This document shows, one piece after another, positions 16,938 through 22,366 of a stretch of 32,149 bases of DNA (its first letter is position 1; every line of letters begins with the position of its first letter). The stretch is from Clostridiales bacterium (GTDB taxonomy: Bacteria; Bacillota; Clostridia; Clostridiales; Clostridiaceae), in the NCBI GenBank assembly GCA_017889345.1, contig JAGHEJ010000014.1, positions 1-32,149 on the forward strand, read 5' to 3'. The notes below the pieces were generated by a model, which had not been told where the DNA came from, ran no database searches, and saw only the letters and a list, made by a program, of their open reading frames with translations. Position numbers and translations under genes: made by a program.

Positions 16938-17650
16938 TATTTTATGTTATATAATTCAGGTGCATTTGTTAAAGTATTGAATTCATATCCAAGATTTGAG
17001 AAATAATCTTTTAGAAGTGGAAGAGCTTCGATTGTATTATTGTTATTTGAATTTGTGTGCATTAATACAACTAAATTTTTATTCTCAGAAAAACGTTTTT
17101 GAAATTGGCTTTTGCAAATTGATAAAATTGTTTCACCAGTATTTTGAGGTTTTAAAGCATCGAGCGTGTCAATGTGCCAATCGTAAATTTTGAATCCATT
17201 GTTATGTAATTTTTCTAAGAAAACTTTATCCATTCTTAAATATGAATTTTGAGATCCAAAAGGAAAACGAATGAGATTTGCATCTATATTGAATTTTGAT
17301 TTTAAAAGATCTCTTAATTCTGAATTTTCTTTTATGAAGGCTTCATGTGATGCGTAACATTTATTTCTATTGTGAGACATTGTGTGAAGTCCAATTGCAT
17401 GATTTTCATCTCTTATTCTCTCTAAGACTTGAGGATTTTCATTTATTAATTTTCCAACAACGAAAAATGTAGCAGGAATATTAAGTTCTTTTAATTTATC
17501 AAGAATCATTGGAGTATTTTTTGCAGTTGGTCCATCATCGAATGTAAAATACACGAATTTTTTATTTTCATCATTAGCTAATGTTTTTTGAGATCCTATA
17601 AACGTAAACAAACAAATTGCTGTCAAAATTTTACTTAAGAATTTCACCAT
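16937..17650 (-). CDS. Polysaccharide deacetylase (NodB family, exported)
   Basis: Carbohydrate esterase 4 enzyme that probably removes acetyl groups from N-acetylated sugars of peptidoglycan or a wall polymer. The 237-residue protein has an N-terminal hydrophobic export segment (about 5-20), then the NodB domain. Motif 1 is TFDDGP (Asp38/Asp39), motif 2 is HTMSH (His89, His93), motif 3 is RFPFG, motif 4 is the DWHIDT region and motif 5 is LMH. Both metal-binding histidines and the aspartates are present. AAGGAG precedes the ATG. Deacetylated muropeptides resist lysozyme, which would fit a host-associated bacterium (inference). Confidence 0.92.
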   Translation of the reverse strand: MVKFLSKILTAICLFTFIGSQKTLANDENKKFVYFTFDDGPTAKNTPMILDKLKELNIPATFFVVGKLINENPQVLERIRDENHAIGLHTMSHNRNKCYASHEAFIKENSELRDLLKSKFNIDANLIRFPFGSQNSYLRMDKVFLEKLHNNGFKIYDWHIDTLDALKPQNTGETILSICKSQFQKRFSENKNLVVLMHTNSNNNNTIEALPLLKDYFSNLGYEFNTLTNAPELYNIK

Positions 17651-17715
17651 ATCATTAACTCCTTCATTTCAAAATTTAATGAGTATTATATCCATGTAAA
17701 TAAATTTTCATACGA

Positions 17716-17755
17716 CAAAAAAAGCAAGATGTCTTAATGAAGCATCTTACTTTTT
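17716..17755 (-). terminator. Terminator of the glycosyltransferase gene
   Basis: On the minus strand, a 10-bp stem with one C-A mismatch (arms 17722-17731 and 17743-17752, approximate) is followed by a run of seven T. It lies just past the stop at 17768. Confidence 0.75.
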
Positions 17756-17767
17756 GAAAAAAAGAGT

Positions 17768-18901
17768 TTAAAAATTCTCTTTAATAATTTTGCTATATGA
17801 TGTGAGAGTTCTATGAGCGCATTTATCCCAAGAAAATTTTTTGGATTGCACATAGGCCTTTTCCTCTAAATTATTTCTTAAAATATTATTATTTGAAATT
17901 TCACATAATGCTTCAGAAATTTTTAATGTATCATAAGGGTCTATACTATAAGATGAATCTTCAACCACTTCAGGAATTGAAGTTACATTTGAGCTTAGAA
18001 CAGCTTTTTTACAACTCATAGCTTCAAGAATAGGAAGTCCAAATCCTTCGTAGAGAGAAATGTATACGAAAAATTCGCAAGCATTATAAAAAATTGGCAA
18101 TTCATTTTCTGGAACAAACCCTGTAAAAATTATATGCTCTTCAATATTTTTTTCACGAGCCAAATTTTTAAGCACTTCAAACTCTTCACGAATATTCCCA
18201 AGTAAAATTAATTTAATTGGCTTATTAAAATTTTTGTAAGCATCAGCAAATGAGGAAATTAAGTTGTAGACATTTTTACGTTTGCTAAATCCACCGAGAT
18301 ATAAAATAAAGTCATAGTCTATATTGTATTTTTGTTTTATAAAATCTTTGGCGAGGATTTTGTTAATTGGTTTGAACATGCTATTTGTAGCAAGAGGTGT
18401 AACAGAAATTTTATCTGGATCAACGGAGAAAAATTTAATTATTTCTTGTTTGGAATAATTAGAAACGGTTATGATTGATGTACTTTGTTCAATTACATAG
18501 GGAACATCTTTCAAAAAGTTTTTTAAATATGTTTTTCCAACAGTTTGAGGAAGAACGTATGGAATTAAATCGTGAATTGTTACGGTGATTTTAAATTTAT
18601 CTGTTGCAGTTAAGTTTTTATATCCAATTCCATTTTGAGGTATATGGAAAATTTGAGATTCATTTTTTTTAAGAATGTGAGGTATATATTTTTGCTCGAA
18701 GAATGAGCTATGTTTTCTTGAAATGAGATGTAAATTTGAATTATCTTTCTTAAATTCATGAGTATTTTCCCCACAATAAAATAAATCGTAAGTATTTGAA
18801 TTATCGATTTTCAATAGATGATTAACAAGGTTTTTCGTGTAAGTTCCTATCCCAGTACCATGATATAAATAGGCACCTCGCATATCAATTGCAATCTTCA
18901 T
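17768..18901 (-). CDS. Glycosyltransferase family 4 (GT-B fold)
   Basis: A 377-residue cytoplasmic enzyme transferring a sugar from a nucleotide-sugar donor, probably for a surface glycan. The N-terminal Rossmann half contains the glycine-rich GTGIGTYTKNL. The C-terminal half has the GGFSKRKN donor-binding loop, the VPENELPIFYNACEFFVY region and the family signature EGFGLPILEA (E-x7-E). AAAGGAG precedes the ATG. It is divergent from the family 2 glycosyltransferase that follows, sharing a short AT-rich promoter region with TATACT on its own strand. Donor and acceptor cannot be told. Confidence 0.9.
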   Translation of the reverse strand: MKIAIDMRGAYLYHGTGIGTYTKNLVNHLLKIDNSNTYDLFYCGENTHEFKKDNSNLHLISRKHSSFFEQKYIPHILKKNESQIFHIPQNGIGYKNLTATDKFKITVTIHDLIPYVLPQTVGKTYLKNFLKDVPYVIEQSTSIITVSNYSKQEIIKFFSVDPDKISVTPLATNSMFKPINKILAKDFIKQKYNIDYDFILYLGGFSKRKNVYNLISSFADAYKNFNKPIKLILLGNIREEFEVLKNLAREKNIEEHIIFTGFVPENELPIFYNACEFFVYISLYEGFGLPILEAMSCKKAVLSSNVTSIPEVVEDSSYSIDPYDTLKISEALCEISNNNILRNNLEEKAYVQSKKFSWDKCAHRTLTSYSKIIKENF

Positions 18902-19015
18902 GCTGTTACTCCTTTTTGAATATTTATAGACTAATTAAAGTATATAAATATTTTATTGATAAATAATAATAATGTTAAAAGAGAAAATAAAATAATTTAG
19001 AAGGTGGGTACTATT

Positions 19016-19960
19016 TTGAAAGATTTAGTTTCTATCATAATGCCTGTTTACAATAATGAAAAATATTTGAAAGAAGCAATCGAAAGTGTTTTGAATCAAA
19101 CTCACAATAATATAGAATTATTAATTTTGGACGATGGATCTAGCGACAAATCTCTTTCAATAATTGAAGAGTACGCTTTGGAAAATAAAAATATCAGAAT
19201 AATTTCGAGAGAGAATAAGGGAGTTGCAAATTCTATTAGAGAACTTCTTGAATATGCAAATGGTGAGTACATAGCGAGAATGGATGGAGATGATGTTTCT
19301 TATCCAAACAGAATAGAAACTCAAATTAAATATTTGAAAGATAATAATTTATCTTTGGTTGGAACGTATGTTGATATTGAAATTACAGATTACAAAAATG
19401 AAGATGACAAATTATTCTGTGAGAAAATTTTTAATTTTAAATTGGATAAGGATCATCAATGTTTAAAAATTTTAAATGGACATAGAATTTGTCACGGAAC
19501 ATTTTTAGGGAAAACAAGTTTATTTCAAAAAATTAATTACAATGTTAGTTTGAAAACATCTGAAGATTTAGATTTTATATTTGAACTTATAAAACAAAAT
19601 TATAAAGTTGGCATGATAGATAAGAAATTATATTTAAACAGGGTAAATTCAAATTTTGTACATGAGCAAAAATGTTTAGATGAAAAGTATAACCAAGAGA
19701 TTTTATTATCGAAAATAAAATTTTTGGAAGATAGAATTTTTAATCGTGAAATTTTAATTATTGGGAAAAATAAATATGGAAATCAATTATTTGAAATTCT
19801 TAATAGAAATTCAAAATTTAAAGTTAAAGAGATTTGTGAATCAGTAGATAATTTGAAAAATGAATATGTTTTTATAACAGACAGATATAATAGTGAAAAT
19901 ATAGAGCACAAATTAACTACACTTGGTAAGAAAAATTTACAAGATTTTATAGCTCTTTAA
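19016..19960 (+). CDS. Glycosyltransferase family 2 with extra C-terminal domain
   Basis: A 314-residue GT-A enzyme. The N-terminal domain has MPVYNNEKYL, ESVLNQT, DDGSSD and the metal-binding MDGDD, all typical of family 2. After about residue 225 comes a segment beginning with a hydrophobic strand and a glycine-containing turn (REILIIGKNKYGNQLFEIL), which reads like a small Rossmann-type nucleotide-binding domain. TTG at 19016 is preferred because AAGGTGG ends 8 bases before it; the GTG at 19004 lies inside that binding site. Together with the neighbouring glycosyltransferase and deacetylase it suggests a surface-glycan locus. Confidence 0.88.
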   Translation: MKDLVSIIMPVYNNEKYLKEAIESVLNQTHNNIELLILDDGSSDKSLSIIEEYALENKNIRIISRENKGVANSIRELLEYANGEYIARMDGDDVSYPNRIETQIKYLKDNNLSLVGTYVDIEITDYKNEDDKLFCEKIFNFKLDKDHQCLKILNGHRICHGTFLGKTSLFQKINYNVSLKTSEDLDFIFELIKQNYKVGMIDKKLYLNRVNSNFVHEQKCLDEKYNQEILLSKIKFLEDRIFNREILIIGKNKYGNQLFEILNRNSKFKVKEICESVDNLKNEYVFITDRYNSENIEHKLTTLGKKNLQDFIAL

Positions 19961-20010
19961 CCTTGTATTGTAAAAAAATTTTATATATCATTATTAAGAG
20001 GTGATGAGAA

Positions 20011-20871
20011 ATGGTTGATTACTCTCATAAAATAATTAATTGTAAAGAGTACAGAGATATAAAAGAGGTTGGAATAGCTAAGTATATTCTAGAAAATTCA
20101 CTGAAACTAAAATTAGTTATTATACAATTAGGTGATGACCCAGCGAGTAACACTTATATTAATAACAAACTTAAGGCATGTGAGAGATGCAAAATTGAGT
20201 CTGAACTTATAAAATTGGACGTAAATACATCTCAAGAGGATCTTTTAAAGATAATTGACAGGCTTAATGATAGTGAGAATGTTACGGGAATACTTGTACA
20301 ATCACCATTACCTCCACACATAGACTCTAAAGTTGTGGCAAATGCAATTGTATATACGAAAGATGTGGATGGATTTTCTATAATTAATAAAGGAAAATTA
20401 TATTCTAATGAAGATTGTTTAGTTCCTTGCACAGCTCAAGGAGTAATAGAGATTCTCAAGTATAATAATATTGAGATTGAAGGTAAGAATGTTGTTATCA
20501 TAAATAGAAGCGATTTGATTGGAAAACCATTAACACATCTTTTCTTACAAAATAATGCAACTGTTACAGTTTGTCATTCTTATACACAGAATTTATCAGA
20601 GATATCATCACAAGCAGATATTTTAGTAGTTGGAGTTGGAAAAGCTAAATTTATAACTAAAGATTTTGTTAAAAAGGGAGCAATAATTTTAGACGTTGGG
20701 ATAAATTTTCTTGATGATAAATTATGTGGTGATGTAGACTTCTTTGATTGTATTGAAAAGTGTTCAAAAATAACAACAGTTCCTGGAGGAGTTGGACTTT
20801 TAACAGTTACAAATCTTTTAACAAATGTTGTAAAAGCATTTCACCTAAAAAATATTCATAACAATCAGTAA
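20011..20871 (+). CDS. folD: Bifunctional methylenetetrahydrofolate dehydrogenase/cyclohydrolase FolD
   Basis: Interconverts 5,10-methylene-THF, 5,10-methenyl-THF and 10-formyl-THF for purine and initiator-Met synthesis. The 286-residue protein has Y-x3-K (TYINNK) catalytic residues, GILVQSPLP, DVDGF, the Rossmann segment VVIINRSDLIGKPL and a PGGVGLLTV motif (family more often PGGVGPMT). AGAGGTGATGAG is upstream of the ATG. It appears monocistronic. Confidence 0.95.
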   Translation: MVDYSHKIINCKEYRDIKEVGIAKYILENSLKLKLVIIQLGDDPASNTYINNKLKACERCKIESELIKLDVNTSQEDLLKIIDRLNDSENVTGILVQSPLPPHIDSKVVANAIVYTKDVDGFSIINKGKLYSNEDCLVPCTAQGVIEILKYNNIEIEGKNVVIINRSDLIGKPLTHLFLQNNATVTVCHSYTQNLSEISSQADILVVGVGKAKFITKDFVKKGAIILDVGINFLDDKLCGDVDFFDCIEKCSKITTVPGGVGLLTVTNLLTNVVKAFHLKNIHNNQ

Positions 20872-20976
20872 ATAAAATGTGAATATTTTTCTTAAATATT
20901 TCAATTAACTTCTAATTAAAGTATAATTACTTATATATTTTAATTGGAAAAAATTGGGATAAGAGGGGAATAGATT

Positions 20977-21552
20977 TTGGAAAATTTGTATACAGTTAAA
21001 GAATTATCACAAAAATATAATGTGTCAGAAAAAGTAATATATTCAAATCTTAAATCAAATGATAAACTAAAGGAAAATATCATTTATAAAGGAAAGAGAA
21101 CTTATCTAAATGAAGAGGGATCTCAAATTTTAGGTGATATTTTATGCAAGGAAATAGAAGAAGAGATAATTAACAATTTCCCGAAAACAGAACAAATAAA
21201 AATAAATACTGATGTTAAACCAATTGAAACTCAAGAGAATGTACATAATACTCAAGATGCAAAAGACAATGCAATTGATAAAGTGAGCGACGAAGAAGCA
21301 GTTAATATTCTTCTTGAACAATTAAAGGAAAAAGATAATTTGATTAAAAGATTGGTTTCTCTTATTGAAAGTAATCAGGTTATACTTGAAAAGGATAGAG
21401 AACAACTTTTAGAAGATACTAGGTATTACAAAACATTAGAAATGTTAGAAGAAAGAGCATTAAAATTTGACGAGAATATTCCATATTTAAGAAATAAACT
21501 TGATTCTAAAAAGAATGCGAGAAAATGGTGGAAGAAGAATACAGAACAGTAA
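20977..21552 (+). CDS. Helix-turn-helix and coiled-coil protein, function unknown
   Basis: A 191-residue protein whose first 55 residues (LYTVKELSQKYNVSEKVIYS) look like a winged or MerR-like helix-turn-helix. A polar linker follows, then a coiled coil (about 105-165) and a strongly basic end (KKNARKWWKKN). The layout resembles DNA-binding proteins with oligomerisation tails, including proteins associated with plasmid replication in Firmicutes, but I cannot name the family. The start is TTG with AGAGGGG upstream. TATAAT at 20922-20927 with a weak TTTCAA 17 bases before it may be the promoter. Confidence 0.7.
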   Translation: MENLYTVKELSQKYNVSEKVIYSNLKSNDKLKENIIYKGKRTYLNEEGSQILGDILCKEIEEEIINNFPKTEQIKINTDVKPIETQENVHNTQDAKDNAIDKVSDEEAVNILLEQLKEKDNLIKRLVSLIESNQVILEKDREQLLEDTRYYKTLEMLEERALKFDENIPYLRNKLDSKKNARKWWKKNTEQ

Positions 21553-21558
21553 TTATGT

Positions 21559-21590
21559 GAAAGCTCCTTGAAATTTTGAGAGGAGTTTTT
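21559..21590 (+). terminator. Probable terminator upstream of phosphoesterase gene
   Basis: Arms AAAGCTCCT and AGGAGTTTT (one G-T pair) with a 12-base loop and a T run. It falls just after the helix-turn-helix gene and before the strong AGGAGGGG of the next gene. Confidence 0.6.
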
Positions 21591-21612
21591 GCTGTTTTAG
21601 GAGGGGATAATC

Positions 21613-22074
21613 ATAAAAGTTAAGAAGTTAGGAGTAATATCAGATACTCATGGATTAATACGAGAAGAAGTTAAAGAGTTTTTCAAAGGTTGCGATCTTA
21701 TAATTCATGCAGGAGATATTATTAGGCAAGATGATATTTCTAAACTTGAAGAGATTTGCAAAGTAGAGTGCGTTCGTGGAAATAATGATTATATGTTTCC
21801 AGTAGAACAATTTCCAAATAATAAAGTTTTAATAATAAATGAAAATATAGAAATATATGTTATACATGATTTAGATTGTATGTATGACGAAATTCAAGAT
21901 TATAATATCGTAATTCATGGGCATACTCATAAACCAGAAGAAAAATATGTTGGGAATACGTTAGTTTTAAATCCAGGAAGTTTTGGACCAATAAGATTTT
22001 CGCTTCCTATAAGTTTAGCTACAATTGATTTTGATAAAGATAATAAATTTACAGTAAAATTTCACCAAATATAA
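21613..22074 (+). CDS. YfcE/YsnB-type metallophosphoesterase with non-canonical AUA start
   Basis: Calcineurin-like phosphoesterase, probably a two-metal phosphodiesterase on small substrates. Metal-binding motifs are present in order: D-x-H (SDTHG), HAGD, GNND and GHTH near the C-terminus, followed by NPGSFG. The family usually has a further histidine motif (often THGH); here the matching stretch reads VIHDLD, which retains a His. The frame has an in-frame stop at 21598-21600 and no ATG, GTG, TTG or CTG before the SDTHG motif. AGGAGGGG (21599-21606) is 6 bases before ATA at 21613, so AUA is the likely initiator (153 residues). An internal ATG at 21793 would delete half the active site. Confidence 0.75.
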   Translation: MKVKKLGVISDTHGLIREEVKEFFKGCDLIIHAGDIIRQDDISKLEEICKVECVRGNNDYMFPVEQFPNNKVLIINENIEIYVIHDLDCMYDEIQDYNIVIHGHTHKPEEKYVGNTLVLNPGSFGPIRFSLPISLATIDFDKDNKFTVKFHQI

Positions 22075-22076
22075 AA

Positions 22077-22107
22077 GAGGGTACAAACTGTACCCTCCTA
22101 TTTTTTT
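22077..22107. terminator. Bidirectional terminator between phosphoesterase and selW-like gene
   Basis: A perfect 9-bp stem GAGGGTACA/TGTACCCTC with a 3-base loop AAC, followed on the plus strand by CTATTTTTTT and on the minus strand by TTTTATATTT. The two genes converge here. Confidence 0.85.
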
Positions 22108-22339
22108 AAATATTATCCGAAATTATATTTTCAATTTCTAGTTCATTAGGCATTCTATCCTCTTTTTTTCTGGAGAATATAATTTCATCATTTAAATAAA
22201 CATCGAATATTCCATCAATACCTGGAATTATTTCTACATTTGAAATTTTTGTCTTATGCTCTGATAAAATATTTGTTAATAGAGTAACCACTCTAGGAAG
22301 ATGATTTCACTGAGTACAATATTTAATTGATATTTTCAT
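22106..22339 (-). CDS. SelW-type (Rdx family) selenoprotein candidate with in-frame UGA
   Basis: A 77-residue thioredoxin-like protein of the SelW/Rdx family, if UGA at 22309-22307 is read as selenocysteine. The start ATG (22339) has AAGGAG 7 bases upstream and lies 27 bases after the PBP stop on the same strand. The N-terminus MKISIKYCTQ is followed by UGA and then NHLPRVV. This is the family's CxxC/CxxU redox motif (Cys8, Sec11), with UGA at exactly the second Cys position. After it come VEIIPGIDGIFDVYLND and FSRKKEDRMPNE, which match the family's glycine and SRK regions. Without Sec decoding, only the 61-residue part from GTG 22291 would remain, with no redox motif. Mutation of a Cys codon is the alternative; selenoprotein genes elsewhere would decide. 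Confidence 0.8.
22280..22295 (-). promoter_or_regulatory. Candidate bacterial SECIS hairpin
   Basis: Minus-strand RNA: a perfect 6-bp stem UAGAGU/ACUCUA with a GGUU loop. The loop begins 17 bases after the UGA and its first base is G. The established bacterial SECIS model asks for a 3-14-base loop with G in its first two positions and 16-37 bases from UGA to loop, and all three are met. It overlaps codons 15-20 of the gene. Confidence 0.65.
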
Positions 22340-22366
22340 TTTATAAATCTCCTTTCAAAATAAATT

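Noticed and set aside
19004-19015. GTG start of the family 2 glycosyltransferase
   Set aside because: This GTG is part of the AAGGTGG ribosome binding site for the TTG at 19016.
22106-22291. Free-standing 61-residue protein starting at GTG 22291
   Set aside because: There is no ribosome binding site at that GTG, and the frame is continuous with a well-initiated upstream SelW start through a single UGA.
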